Shown here piece by piece: positions 24,401-36,300 of a DNA stretch of 64,000 nt (position 1 is the stretch's first letter; the number at the start of each line of letters is the position of its first letter). The notes below the pieces were generated by a model. It ran no database searches and had not been told where the DNA came from. It saw only the letters and a program-made list of their open reading frames with translations. The position numbers and the translations under genes are program-made. The stretch lies in NCBI GenBank assembly GCA_029207755.1, contig JARCOQ010000192.1:62001-126000 (forward strand), written 5' to 3'. The stretch is from Chamaea fasciata (lineage: Eukaryota > Chordata > Aves > Passeriformes > Sylviidae).

Positions 24401-27400
24401 CAGAGAGAGGAGCTCACAATGTGGCCGTGGGTCGCCTCCCCCAGCAGTCCCCCGAAGGTGATGACAGGGGACATGCAGGCACAGTAAAGGAACAGGAAGG
24501 ACGCCAGGCACTGCAGGCTCAGACCGTCCCGAAAGTCACTCCAGAACCACGGGGCCTTGCGCTTCACGTCCAGGACCAGACCTCCAAAGAGCCTGCAGGG
24601 AGGGAAAGCCAGGCTGTTCTCGTGGGAGAGCACCGTTGGTTTCCTTTGGGCAGAAAATGCCTTCACCTGCAGGTGTTCCCAGACCTGCCCCACTCCAAAG
24701 CCGGTAAACCCGAGTGTGCTGATGCTGGGGCTGGACCCACCTGCCCAGGTGTCCCCCTGCCCAGATCTCCCACCTTCCCAGACCTCCTCACTTCCCAGAT
24801 CTTCCCCCTGCCCAGGTGTCCCCCTGCCCAGCCCAGGGGGCCAAGGTGGCAACATGGAGCCCTTTCACTGAACCACCTGACCCCAAAAGCTGCTGCAAGG
24901 GGAGGTGCCTGCTCAGATTTTGGGGGCAAAACACTGGAAGGCACCAAACCAGGAGAGCTCCCACCTCCCAGTTCGCTCCAGTTCAGGACCGCTGTGTTTC
25001 TCCGGCTTGCTGTGGGAAGAACTCTCATCCAGAGCTCCTGGCATCTTCCTCTTTTCCTGTGAACACGGAATTCAGCTCAAAACAGGAATTTTTCAGGCAT
25101 ATTATCAACCGCCTGCTTGTTTTGCTCCTGGCCTGGGTGAGCAAAACACCTGGCCGTGGCTGTGCCCAACTGGGAACTCCAAGTTTACCAGTGTTTGGGT
25201 TGTTGTGCTGCCCGTCCCCCTGGCAGCACCCACCTGGGAAGGGACGTTTTTGGGGGGCTCAATTCGGATGGATGGGTCCCACTCTCCTGGTGGCAACACC
25301 GTGACCTGATCCAGGAACTCATCAATGCCGGCCACGAGGTCAGCCCGGTCCTTGGCTTTGTAGGCAACATCGTGGAAAACCTGCCCAGAGGAGACCCCCA
25401 GGTTAGAACACAGCCCACCCCAGGTGCCCTCACCAAGGCAGCCCCCCTTTGGCTATGGCAGGATCATCTTCCCCAAATCTGCTGGAAATGGCAGCTGGAA
25501 ACGTTCCCCCAGCAGGAAAAGTCTGGACATTGCGGTGCTTGTAATCATCTCCTCCGTGAGCTCACCGTCCCTTGTGGCTTTGAGGAGAAGTTCTGCCACC
25601 CTGGCAATGCCACCACTGGGATGGTGCCAACCCTGGGTGTGGGAAGGGTGAGGTGCAGGATGAACCCCGGGTGGGATTTCAGCCCTACCCAGCATGGCCA
25701 CACTGGAGGCATTGGCAAAAAGGGGAGAAGTTCTTCTGGCCCGGGCGATGCCACCACTGGGGACAGTGTTCCCCTGCAGGGAAGGATGGGGTGTAGGATG
25801 CACCCAGGGGGGAATTTAAGCACTCAGGATTTGGGGTAATGTAAATCTGCCTGGTTGGGGTCGTGAATGAAGGGCTGGGACAGCAAATCCTCTTCCTCAC
25901 TGCTCCAGGGACAGGGAAGGGTGAAGAACCCCAAAAGTGACCCCGAGATCCGCCTAATCTCGTCACACCTCATCCGTCATGGTGGTGGCCATGGACCTGC
26001 CGATCTCGTGGTACTGATGTGCTTTTCCTCCCGGCCCCAGCAGAACAAACAGGAACCTGGGCAAGGAAAACCAAACTGAGAGAGGGGAGCGTGGCTTCAC
26101 TCCAAGGGCACCCAAAGAAATCCCTGGGTCCTCAAGGGGGAACACGTTGGTTCTTTACTTCCTCCATGGGCTGAACTGTTCACCAAAACCAATCACAAAT
26201 CTCATTTTGGGGCCGATTTCATTAAAATTGAATTGGTCCAAAAGTTTCAAAGATCCAGCAGGGAAGGGAGAAGGGCGAGGAGCGGCATGGGAGAAACATG
26301 CAGCTCCCACCTGTTCCCTTGGGCCCCAAATCGTGGGGCATTTCCAAGTGGGTTTGGGGTTGTTTTAAATAAAATCTTTTTGCTTCTCCTTCAGACCTTG
26401 TTGGGATGGGAACTTCTGTCATTCCCGACAGGAGCACGGCCGGGGTCAGGCGGACAAAGGCCACGAGGGGCTGGTGGAGGAAATCCAGCTCTCCCACCAG
26501 CACGTTGGATGCCTCTGCTCCGCTGGGAATCTTCTTCATGAAGTGCAGCTCCGCCTGGACAGGACCAGCCATTCTCAGGGAATGCCCCAAAAACAAAGCC
26601 CTCAGGGTGCCCCAGGGTCTCTCTCACCCCTCTGGAGGTGTGGGAGAGGTGCAGGGGTCTCACCTTGCTCAGGTCCATGGCACTGGTCTCAGGGGTCACC
26701 CCGTTTTTAGCTTCTGCAGTGGTGGGAGAAGGGTGAGGGGTGAGGGTTTGGGCTGGGGGGGAAGAGAAAGACACTCAGAAAGGAAGGAAAGAGGGAGCTG
26801 GGGTGTTTGTTATTTACCAGAACAAGTTTAATGGGGACAAAGTCACCCAGAAACCCCCGTCTGGTGCCAAAGCCTGGAGAAACCCTCACCTGGTGCCAAA
26901 CCCCTGGAGAAACCTTCACCTCAGACTAAAGACAGGCAGGAGACCTCACCAGGTGCTAAAGCCCTGGGAGAAAACTTCTCCCAGTGCAAATTCCTGGAGA
27001 AAACTTCACTTGGTGACAAATCCTAATAGAAACCTTCAGCTGGTGTCAAATCTGACAGAAACCTTCACCCGGTGACAATCTCCTCCAGAAATCCTCACCT
27101 GGTGCTAAAAACTGGCAGGAACCCTCAGCTGGTGCCAAATCCCTGGAGAAACCTTCACCTTGTGGTAAAGCCTGGCAGAAACCTCACCGGTCTCCAAACC
27201 CCACAGAATTTCACCTGGCTCCAAACCCCGCAGAACCTCACCTGGCTTCTCAAGCAGGTGCAGGTCCTGTTTCTTGCTGACATCGGCGAAGGAGCGCACG
27301 ATGGGCAGGAGGTTGTTCCTTTTCCTCTCGTTCTGGTGGTGGTGCTTCTTCAGCAGCACCTCCCGGACCTTGGCCCGCGTGCGCTCATCGAACTCCGGCG

Positions 27401-30400
27401 ACGGCTCCTGCTGGGCCAGGATCAGGTCTGGGTGGGACAGGGACACAGGGTCAGAGCATGAACCTGCTCTGCCAGAGCCATCCTGCCCTTAGAGCCCTGA
27501 ACCCCGGATGTGGAGGGAAAATGAAATCAATGTAAAGCAAGGAAATGGCTTGGAATGAGTCGTTATTGAACAAGGGTCAGTTCCTAGGGAGAGCTGAAGA
27601 GTCAGGTCCTGAAATATTCAAAAATGTGCAGAACATTCTCCCTTTTTGCTGCAGAACATTCTCCTTTTTGCTGCAAAACTTTGTCCAGTCGCTCTCTAAC
27701 CCAAAAATCGCTTTCCAGTGGACCCCACTCTGCCAGCAAGAGCTGCACACCCACACCTCACTAGCATCCTGGAAACCCCACCAGGACAGCTCCCAGGGGA
27801 GGGTCTCCCGGGGGCGAGGTCCCCTCGGTACCAGCGATGTCCTCGATGCTGGTGGCGCGCACGTCCAGCAGCACCGTCCCGTTGATGATGCAGCTGCGCA
27901 GCTCGAAGAGGCTGTGCAGGGACAGCGTGGCCACGTAGGGTTTGCTCCAGCGCTCGCCCCCGTCCTCCACGTCCTCCTCAAACTTCAGCCACCTGTGGGT
28001 TTGGGGTGGGATCAGCCAGAAGAAAAGAAAAAAAAACCAAACAAACAAACAAACAAAAAACGGCTCAAGCCCTGCAACCCCTCGAATAAAACCACGGAGG
28101 AGGTTCCTGCAGCTGGGAAAGTTCCAGATCCTAGAGAACATGGGATCATGGAATATCCTCAGCTGGCAGCAGGGAATCATGGAATTTCCACAGCTGGAAG
28201 GGATCCACAAGGATCAGAGTGCAACCCCTGGCCCTGTGCAGGACACCCCAACAATCCCAGTGAGAGCAGTGACCCTGAGCTCTGGAATCATGGAATATCC
28301 AGAGATGGGACCTATGAGGATCACAAAAACTCTGGAAGGGACCCACAAAGACCATCAAGTCCAACTTCTGGCCCAGGATAACCCCGGAAATCCCACAAAT
28401 CCATAAAGTCCAACGTCCAAGCCTTCCCTGAACTCCAGAACCATGGAATCTCCTGAGTGGGAAGGGACCCACAAGGATCATGAAGTCCAGTCTCTGGCCC
28501 TGCCCAGACACCCCAAAACCCCGCCCTGCCCCACAGAGCTTTGTCCAAACGCTCCTGGAGCTCTGGCAGCCTTGAGGCTGTGACCATTCCCTGGGGAGCT
28601 GCTCCAGTAGGGAAAGAACCTTTTCCCAGTATCCAACCTAAACCCCTCCTGACACAGCTTCTTGCCATTCCCAAATCCCAGGGGTTTACCTGGCCGTCTC
28701 CTTCCACTCGGCATCTTCCCCCTCCTTCACACAGATCTCATCCAGCTCCGTGAACAAGTCGTGGGGGACGTGCTGCTCGTCCTCCTCGGTGCCCAGGATG
28801 AACTGGACCCGCTGGGATGGGGTGTCTGGGGACAGGTGGAGATTCCCCATCCCAGTTCTGAGCCTGGATCACATCCCAGTGGCATCACACTGGGACCAGT
28901 CCAGCCACAAACGTTGGGCTGGCACCTCTCCCGCAGCTCCCTCCAGGATCCCCCAGAGCCAGGGGAAGGTGGAGCCTCCATCCCATGCACCATAAGGATG
29001 GGCTGCTTTCCTTCCCCACACCTCCACCTTTACACCAGGATCCCCAAATCCACTGCGGATTTAACTCCAAAACCAGAGAAAAGTTCGGGAAAACAGGATT
29101 TTTGTTTAAAAAAAACCCTCATTTTTCCTTGCTAAAACCGCCACACAAAGCACCCACAGGGGCCTGGTTGTGAGGATCCCCAAATCCACTGCGGGTTTAA
29201 CTCCAAAACCAGAGAAAAGTTTGGGAAAACAGGATTCTTGCTAAAATAACCCCTCACTTTTCCTTGCTAAAACTGCCGTTCAAAGCACCTACAGGGGCCT
29301 GGTTGTGAGGATCCTCAAATCCACTATGGATTTAACTCCAAAACCAGAGAAAAGTTCGGGAAAACAGGATTCTTGCTAAAATAACCCCTCACTTTTCCTT
29401 GCTAAAACTGCCGTTCAAAGCACCTACAGGGGCCTGGTTGTGAGGATCCTCAAATCCACTATGGATTTAACTCCAAAACCAGAGAAAAGTTCGGGAAAAC
29501 AGGATTCTTGCTAAAATAACCCCTCACTTTTCCTTGCTAAAACAGCCATACAAAGCACCTACAGGGGCCTGGTTGTGAAGCCCCGTGGTGGCCGCCCCAG
29601 CAGGACTTACAGTGGTATCCCTGCTCCGCAGGCACCGCGTCCTTCTCCCGTTCCCGTTTGCGGTGTTTCTGGCTGTGGGCGCGGTGGTGCCGGTGGCCCT
29701 GGCGCACCAGCGGCATCCGCACGCCCACGTACAGGGTCCGGTGGCCTGGGAAAACGGGAATATTGGGAATGATCGGGGCCTCAGCCGGTACAGACACCCC
29801 AGCAGGAAACCACAGAGTCATGGGAGCTCCGCAGTGAGGAGGGACCCCAAAAATCATCAAGGCCCCACACAGGACACCCCAAAAATCCCACACCAACTTC
29901 TGTGGACCAGGTATTTTCTGAGCCTGAGCTCTTTCCAAGGGAAACTTTCCAACGGTTTTTCTTTTTCCCAAAACAACCTTGTGAAAACAAAACAACCTTG
30001 TGAAAACAATATTCTTTCCCATGACAACAGGTGCTGTTTGCTATTTCCGTTACTGAGCCAATGGGAGAGGTGTCAGTCCTGTGGAACAATACCGTGTCTT
30101 CTCAGTGCAGCGTGTTATAAAAGGGCTGAATGAACTGTAAATAAACCCTTCTGATTTCTACCGCCCTCTGACTGGAGTCAAGCATCTCTGTTTCGTGTCC
30201 TATTGCGACAACTTCCCTTAAGGTAAATTTCGGTGGATCCCTGACTTTCCCAGACTTGCCCTTTTTTCTAAGCCCATTTTTCTCAAGCCTCACACCAAGG
30301 GGTGGTTTGGGGTCACCTAAACGTGCCCTGAAAGCACCAAAACCCTTCTCCAGTTCCAGCTCGGGCTGGACAACAACACCATCACCATCAACCCTCAGAT

Positions 30401-33400
30401 TTGCTCATTAAGCCAGAGATAATACAATAATTATAGTTTTGAAATCTTTTTATGGCAGAAGGGGACAAGGAAAGATCAAAGGAGTCCCATGACGATGAAC
30501 TCCAGGAGGAAAACAGGGAATCTGCATCACATCGAATGATTCTCCTGCCCCTCTCCAAGTGGGAAAAGCGGATGGGAATTATCCGACCCCAAGGACACAA
30601 CTCACACCGGGGCCTCCACCAGGGCTTTAAAAGCCATCGCATTAAAAATAAATCAATAATTTGTTCCTTTATCAAGAACCATGACAGGTTTTGCTGCTCT
30701 TGATGTGATACCAGGCAAGGGACATTGCAGGGAGTTTTCCCCGGGGCCTCGTGGCCCCCCCAGCAGGATCCCAGCAGGATCCCAACAGGATCTCAACAGG
30801 ATCTCACCTTCCAGCTCCTCCTTCTCATAGTGGATGTTGACTACGTTGCTCGTCCTGCCCTGGTCAATCACGGCCTCCTCATCGTGTCTCTAATGAGCAA
30901 AAGAAGAGAAGATCTGGGGATGGGTCTGTGGAGCTCCCGTCACCCACCCTGTCCATAAACCATCCCGTGAGGATCACAGCTTCTCCTCCAGGCACAGCCC
31001 AAACAACAAGGACTTGTGGGAGGTTCTTTCCCCATTCCCAAACAAACCCATCAGGTTGCACACAATTGGAGTCTGGAAGGGTTACTACGGGGGGAGAGGG
31101 ACTTCAGACCCAAATTTGGGCATTTCAGACCTAAAAATACCCGACCGCCGGCTTTGGCTTTGTGGTTCCTTTCTTTAAAAAGGAAAAATACACAGGGATT
31201 TCCAAGCTGGGGAGAAAGAGCCACTTTTGGTCTCGGGGTGGTTCGTGCAGGACTCCCTGGGTGGCTCTTGGCCACGGGACGTGGCCACCAGTGACCTCCA
31301 GAAGCCCTCAAGGTCCTGCAGAGGTGACTCTTCATCCCAGCAAGGCTCAGGCTCCCCTCGGTGTGAGTTCTCCATGGAAAACAGCATTTTCCATCTTTTA
31401 ATTGAGATTTCTGCACAGCCTGGGCTCACGGGAGGTATCCCTGCCCATGGCAGAGGGGTGGAGCGGAGTGTCCAATGGTTTTCCAACCCAAACTATTCCA
31501 TGGTTCTTTTCCACCGCAAATACTGAAAGAAAGGACATCAGCACTGCTCACCTTCCCCTTCCTTGTCCCCCTGGACAATCTGAGGAAACGAAAATTCCAT
31601 CATCCGTGCAAAGGAAAACCCTGCAATGCCCAACCACCCACGTTTTCTATCGGTTTTCCCAATTATTCCTCATTTAAAGGCTCGGAGGGAAGGTTTGGGT
31701 GATGGGGTGGATGGGATTCATCCCCACATCGATGCCATTGCGGCAACTGGAAATGATTCAAACAACAAAAGTCACACCCAGATTTTGATTCCTGAAACTG
31801 AAGGTGGAAAAGGAGCAAAATCCTCCGGGAACTGGGAGGACTGGCAGGGCTGCTGGATGAAATTCCAGGAGCAGGAGCTCTCCCCCGTGGCCTGGGAAGC
31901 AGCTCAGAGCAACCACAGCTGGAATTTGTAAGGAAAATTCCCAACGCCATCGGGCAGATGCTGCCCTTGTATTGATAATGATGCCATGAGGTTATTGGAA
32001 AATGGAAGATCAATAAATAAATGGAAAACATAAAATTAATTAATTATTAAATTTCTGATTTCAGCCAGAAAAACTATCAGGGAATCTGCTCCCCCAAATC
32101 CCTGCTTTAACCAACGGGCGGGAAACCTTCGGGTCCCAGTCACTGGTGAGTGTGATGAGGAAGAGGAGCAAACGTTCCCCTTGGGAATGAGTTGCTGGCT
32201 GCCGAGTGCCAGTTCCAGAGTTCACTGTTGCTCCCTCCCCGCCTTGCCCAGGTTGCCCAGCAGCCGGATTTTCCTGCACCAGTGGCTTTTCCATCCTCGC
32301 TCCAGTGACATCCATCACCCCTCTCCTGCCTTTCCTAGCACCCTGCTCCCTCCAGAGCTGCCCAAAGGGGCCAAACTCCAGCCTTGGAAAAGGCACCGGG
32401 TGAAAGGGCCCAATAAACCGCAATTAAAAACGGGAATTTTAATTAAATGGTGGATTTGAGCACACCTGTGGCAGTGGGATTAAACGGAGGGATTTGGGAG
32501 TGGCAGATTCAAACCTCCCGTGGGTGACACGGGCGGTCTCTGTCTCTCCCAAAAAACGTTTTGTCAAACCTCCCCTCCTGCACTGCAGGGAAACTCCAGC
32601 AGGATTTGGTGGAGTTTTCCCTGCACTGGGATGCAGAGCCCCAGTCGTGCTCCCTGGGATTGTCCCAGAAAGGGTCACTCTGTCCCTGCCTTGGGGACCC
32701 TTGTGGGTCCCTCCCCATTCAGGACATTCCATTCCCCTTCATCCTCGTGTCACTGCCCGGTTTTGGGGGACTCCAGATGGATCGGGGGGTCAGATTCCCC
32801 CAGGACGAGGTGGCACCTTGTGTCCCTCAGCCCCAGAGACAAAAAGGGACGGAATCAAATCCACGGTGCCAACCCAGGGATTATTTACAGCCACACGCCC
32901 CAAAACTCTGCCCACTCGGAAAACACAGCGGAGGGGAAGAGCCCAGCTCTGTTTTATGGAAAACTCTGCGGAATGGGGTGAAAACACCACATCCACATCC
33001 TGCCAGGGGAAGGACAATTAGCGTTTGATTAAACCCAAATTCCCAAAGAACAAGTGAGGTACAAATTATCAGGAAAAGAAACATCGTGGGCAGGGCTGAT
33101 TTCCATCCAAATTTCCTGCAGAAAGTCAGGGAATTCCAGGAAGGTCTCGCTTTGGCACAAGCCTCGTCCCTTGGGGGATCCTCATCAGCCACAGCCAGTC
33201 CTGCCGCAGGACGGATCAGCCCCATTTCTCCTCTTCTCGCCCTCCAGCCCTGCTTGACTTCCCGAGCTGAGCTAATCCGGCACCTCCATCCTCCATCCTC
33301 GCTTTAATGAGCTCCCTCCCGGCGCCGCCGGACTCAAAGGTCACCTGCCCGGAAAGGTGACCCGGGTGTAAAACGACCCGGCCGGGGAAGGCGACACCGA

Positions 33401-35400
33401 GGGCTGAGCGGGGAAAATCCCGCCGGGATCCAAGCTCGGAGCCCCACTGCCGGGTTATTAACCAGGATTGAAGCTCCAGGAGCTTAAGGAGGGGCAGGTG
33501 GGCACCTGTGGGCCCACGGATGCTCCGACATTCCATCGCCCTTCCCTGGACGCGGCGGAGTCCCCAAAATCACGGGAGGTGACACCGAAGGAAACAGTCC
33601 CGCATCAGACTCATCCACTCAGATGGACTGGGAGGGCTGGGTCCCCTGGGAAAATTCAGGGGGATTTAAGGACTTTGTGGAGCCGTGGGTTTGGGATGGG
33701 ATGGAGCAGGAAGGAGGGTTGGCTCCAAAGCACGAGTTATCCCAGGATACCTGGATGGGTACCAGCCTTCCCTCTCCATCCTCCTCCACTGCCAACAGCC
33801 TGGGAACCATCAAACCATCCAAACCGGGCTGGAAAGGGGATGCCGAGCTTGGCATCGCTCACTCTGGAGTTTCAGAGCAGCCAGAGTTGGTTTAATTTGT
33901 TGTTTTCTAAGGAAAAAACTCAATTTGGCTGCCTTGAAGTTGTTTTTTTGGGGGAGACTGAAAGGAATTGCTTCTAGGAATGAAATCAGGGATGGCTGGT
34001 GCAAAGCAGGAAAACCCATTTCAATTCCCCTCTGTGTAATGTGTCCTGTCCCCCTCTCCAAATTCATATTTTGTTGGGGTTTTGTGTCCCCCAGAGGGAT
34101 TTGGGGGCTTCAATTTCCCTGACTCCCTGCAACTCCTTAGGAAAGAAAAACTCCTGCTCTGGGGACGTTTTGGGGAAATTGAAGATGAGGAAAAGCTCCG
34201 AGCAGAGGCTCAGGACCAGCCCTGAGCCCTCCTGGTCCGCAGCCCAGGGCAAACCAGCAGCGCTGGGAGGATTGATGTCGCTCACCTCGCCCGACGCGTA
34301 ATTAATAATTAATTAACAACACTGTTCTTGTGGGATGAGGGCACCAGGGGTACCTGGGGGCTGCTGAGGTGGCAGATCAGAGACCCCCCTGACCCCTCTC
34401 CATCTCCCTCCTGCCGGACAAAGCCACCGTCCCTGGGGTCCCCTGGACCGCGTCACCCCAGGGACCCCTCGGGCTCCTGGGCCAGGATCTAAACTGGGAT
34501 TGGGACTGGACCCAGCTGAAAACGGGGGAGGGGACAGGTCCCTGGAGCCCCAAAATGGGGCTGGGGAGGGACGCGCAGGTCACAGCCGAGCATCACCAGG
34601 ACACGGCGGTCATCAGCGCAGGGCCGACAGAAACTCCGTTCACACCGTAATTTCCGGGCGGATTAATTAATTCCCAAGCTCTCATTAATTAAGTCCCCGC
34701 CTGTTGTGATCACCCAGAGCAGCTCCGGCCGGTCCCATGGGCGCGGGGCAGGGGGGGACAGGGACAAGGACACGCTGAAAGGGGAAGGGACAGCCCAGCT
34801 GCCTCCTGCGCCCCTCCCGCCCCGGGCACGGGCTGGGGGCACCACGGCTGAGCCCCCCGGACTGCGGGGCTGGGCCGGGGTGACAGTGCGGGGGACAGTG
34901 GTCTTTGTCCCCTCTCCAAAGGGTGGGGGGGCAGGAGGGAGGGGAGGCACATCCAGCGGCAGAGAAGGACACGGGGGGCGCCCAGTGGGGACCCCCCAGC
35001 AGGCACCACGCAGGTGCCCTTCCCCCCCTCTTCCCCTCCCTCCTGAGCCCCCCATTTGCGCCCCCCCCCCCGCCTTGGCCCCCCCCCCATTTCCGAGGCC
35101 GGGCTCCCCCTCCCACAGCCCCGGCACGCCCTGCACACTCCCGGCACCCCAATTCACCGACACCTCCCACCGCGCCGATGCCCTTCACCCCACTTCGCAC
35201 CCCCCCGGCCCCCCCCCGGGCAGATTCCTCCCTTCCCCGCCCCCCCCCCCCGCTCCCTTTTCCCCCCCCTCGGTCGGAAATGCCGCAGTGAAGCAGCCAC
35301 GGAGCATCCTCCGGCCGCACCGGGGGGACCGGGCATCCCCCCCGCCGCCCCCCACCTGGTAACTGAGGATCCCATCGGGCTCGTTGCTGCCGGCGGGCAT
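12484..35400 (-). CDS. SLC4A8: Na+-driven Cl-/HCO3- exchanger (SLC4A8/NDCBE)
   Basis: Plasma-membrane bicarbonate transporter of the SLC4 family; known members exchange Na+ and HCO3- for Cl- and control intracellular pH, notably in neurons. Coding exons in transcript order: 35400-35356, 30889-30808, 29745-29611, 28825-28690, 27992-27832, 27427-27242, 26713-26664, 26554-26397, 26056-25969, 25380-25234, 25056-24965, 24592-24418, 24161-24028, 22559-22314, 22223-22118, 21128-20967, 20362-20249, 19789-19628, 19074-18823, 16321-16253, 15296-15123, 14263-14126, 13525-13428, 12571-12484. All junctions are GT-AG with matching phase, giving 1065 residues (human about 1090). The N-terminus [15 protein letters not shown] is SLC4A8-type rather than SLC4A7/A10. 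The cytoplasmic domain ([37 protein letters not shown]) precedes the membrane domain ([52 protein letters not shown]). The C-terminal exon reads [20 protein letters not shown]. Neighbours GALNT6 and CELA1 match the human SLC4A8 locus. Confidence 0.96.
12770..13180. mobile_element. Unclassified dispersed repeat, probably ERV-derived
   Basis: A block running from 'aacttcagaaggcttcaag' through a pyrimidine-rich part ('ctgtctgtccctcgtac'), 'ggccagcagactccaact' and 'aattaacacagctgcaat' to a 'cccacag' end has a diverged second copy near 59430-59890 in the same orientation. Two unlinked copies show that it is a dispersed element. Its family is not identified. Confidence 0.6.
13835..14055 (+). mobile_element. 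CR1 LINE 3' fragment in SLC4A8 intron
   Basis: 'gcccagagaagccgtggatt', 'ccatggccaggttggatga' and the closing 'attccatgattt' form a CR1 3' remnant antisense to the host gene. Confidence 0.8.
14395..15108 (-). mobile_element. ERV LTR, copy A (SLC4A8 intron)
   Basis: A 714-bp element begins TGTCCTGGGTTGC on the plus strand and ends ...AAACCCAGACA, so it has TG...CA ends with a short inverted repeat. Read on the minus strand it starts TGTCTGGGTTTGGAAAGACA, which resembles an abundant passerine LTR. It is about 97% identical by eye to the element at 18096-18805. It lies 14 nt downstream of a splice donor (exon ending at 15123). I see no clean target duplication. The long open frame inside (14284-15006) has no protein homology that I recognise. 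Confidence 0.75.
15634..16130. repeat. 21-bp minisatellite (ctgaactggatcctcccag)
   Basis: About 23 tandem copies of a roughly 21-bp unit with variant classes (gatcctcccag, gccctcccag, gggctctcccag) lie in the SLC4A8 intron between the exons at 16321-16253 and 15296-15123. Higher-order groups are visible, for example two copies of the 'cagggtcatcccagtgctaa' variant. Confidence 0.92.
16872..17665. repeat. (GGAA)n/(GGGA)n microsatellite, about 790 bp
   Basis: An almost pure tetranucleotide array in an SLC4A8 intron. A mixed ggga/ggaa head is followed by a long ggaa block, then a ggag-ggaa block, a pure ggga block (about 17221-17300), and a second long ggaa block to 17665. The purine strand is the plus strand. 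The Lys-Glu-Gly frames read from it are artefacts. Confidence 0.97.
18096..18805 (-). mobile_element. ERV LTR, copy B (SLC4A8 intron)
   Basis: A 710-bp copy of the same LTR as at 14395-15108, in the same orientation. It begins TGTCTTGGTTAGC on the plus strand and ends AACCAAGACA. The 3' edge is 17 nt downstream of the splice donor of the exon ending at 18823. Differences from copy A include fewer gttt repeats in the 'tttgtttgtttgcattt' part and scattered substitutions. Confidence 0.75.
21236..21418. repeat. AT-rich tandem (aatcaatatatcaat) block
   Basis: Degenerate copies of 'atatcaataaatatcaat' fill about 180 bp of the SLC4A8 intron between the exons at 22223-22118 and 21128-20967. Confidence 0.85.
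23551..23577. repeat. (TA)n microsatellite
   Basis: About 12 TA dinucleotides in an SLC4A8 intron. Confidence 0.8.
23648..23965 (+). mobile_element. Possible ERV LTR remnant
   Basis: The stretch has LTR-like order: 'ctaattggttggtgaaagcc', AT-rich middle with 'ataataaacttagatgag', then a short GC-rich tail. Ends and target duplications are not clear, and an ordinary intron sequence cannot be excluded. Confidence 0.3.
26860..27245. repeat. 32-34 bp minisatellite in SLC4A8 intron
   Basis: Roughly eleven diverged copies of 'ctggagaaaccttcacctgg' plus 'tgccaaacc' fill the intron between the exons at 27427-27242 and 26713-26664. The array runs right up to the splice donor at 27242. Confidence 0.85.
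28150..28672 (-). mobile_element. CR1 LINE fragments beside an SLC4A8 exon
   Basis: Plus-strand text such as 'cagctggaagggatccacaa' repeats three times, followed by 'ggagctctggcagccttgag' and 'ttcccagtatccaacctaaa'. This is CR1 3' sequence in reverse, apparently in several head-to-tail pieces. The nearest piece ends about 20 bp from the splice donor at 28690. Confidence 0.75.
29038..29580. repeat. Tandem repeat of about 135 bp, four units
   Basis: Four copies of a 134-136 bp unit start near 29038, 29174, 29309 and 29445. Each begins 'ggatcc(c/t)caaatccact' and contains 'gggaaaacaggattcttgct' and 'aggggcctggttgtgagg'. The last copies are nearly identical. The array stops about 30 bp before the SLC4A8 exon at 29611-29745. 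Confidence 0.95.
29901..30210 (+). mobile_element. Solo ERV LTR with ACTTC target duplication
   Basis: A 310-bp element starts TGTGGACCAG and ends TTGCGACA and is flanked on both sides by ACTTC (29896-29900 and 30211-30215). Inside are a CCAAT motif (about 30058), a TATAAAA box (30116-30122) and AATAAA (30140-30145) in the right LTR order. It sits in an SLC4A8 intron antisense to the gene. No internal retroviral genes remain. Confidence 0.88.
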
Positions 35401-36300
35401 GGCTGGGCCGGGGGCCCGGGCACCCCCCCGGGGTGGGGGCCAGGGGGGGCCGCCGCCGGCTGCAGCCCCGGTGCCGCTCACACCGGCTCCAGCATCGCCC
35501 GGCGCCGGGGCCAAACCCCGCCCAGGGCCGGCGGGAGGAGGAGGAGGAGGAGGAGGAGGAGGAGGGCGGGGGGAGGAGGCAGGGCCGGGGGCGGGGGGGG
35601 CGATGCCCGGCGGGTTTCCTGCGCCCCCCCCCCCCCAGCGCCCCCCGCCCCGGTTCCCTCCAGCATCGCGCTGAGCCCCTCTGCCTTCGCAATCGCCCCC
35701 GGGCTGGCCCTGCTGCCCCCCCAGCATCGCCCCCATCTTCCCTCCAGCACCTGCCCTCGGCTGACCCCCAGCCCCCCCGATTCCCCGCAGCTTCGCCCCC
35801 CCTTTCCCTCAGCATTTCAGTGCCCACCCCCCCAGAATCACCCGCAGGGTCCTCCTGATCACCCCGATTCCCCCCAACCCTCCCCCCAGCATCCCCCCCC
35901 CGTCCCCTCAGCATTTCAGTGCCCCCCCCCTGGAGCCATCGCCCACCCTCGGGCCCCCTCAGCCCCATCCTGCCCCCCCAGCATCCCCCGACTCTGCTCC
36001 AGCACCGTCCCTTCATCCCCTCGAGCCTCCCCCTCAGTGTCACCCCCAAACCCCCTCAGACCCCCCGGCTCCTCTCCAGCTTCCTCCAGCAGCACTCCCA
36101 CTTCCCCTCCCCAGCATCACCTTCAGCATGATCCTGGCGCCCCCAGACTCATCTTGTTCCTCCCCAACACCATCCTGACCCCCCCAGCTCACTCTCATCC
36201 CCTGAAGAACCCCCCAAACCCCATAAACCCCCCCCCCTCAGCCCCGCCGTGTCCCCTCCTGGCCTCCTCCACCATCTCCCTCCCCCCTTTTCCCCCCAGC
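34700..36300. promoter_or_regulatory. CpG/GC-rich island over SLC4A8 first coding exon
   Basis: Very GC-rich DNA with many CpGs and C-homopolymers of 8-10 surrounds the first coding exon (35356-35400). This fits a CpG-island promoter for the minus-strand SLC4A8 gene. Long open frames on both strands here (for example 34685-36049) are proline/glycine/arginine composition artefacts. A (GGA)n run encodes the poly-Glu frame at about 35535-35570. Confidence 0.7.

Noticed and set aside
29038..29580. Possible CRISPR-like array
   Set aside because: Units are about 135 bp and contiguous with no unique spacers, in a vertebrate intron; it is a simple tandem repeat.
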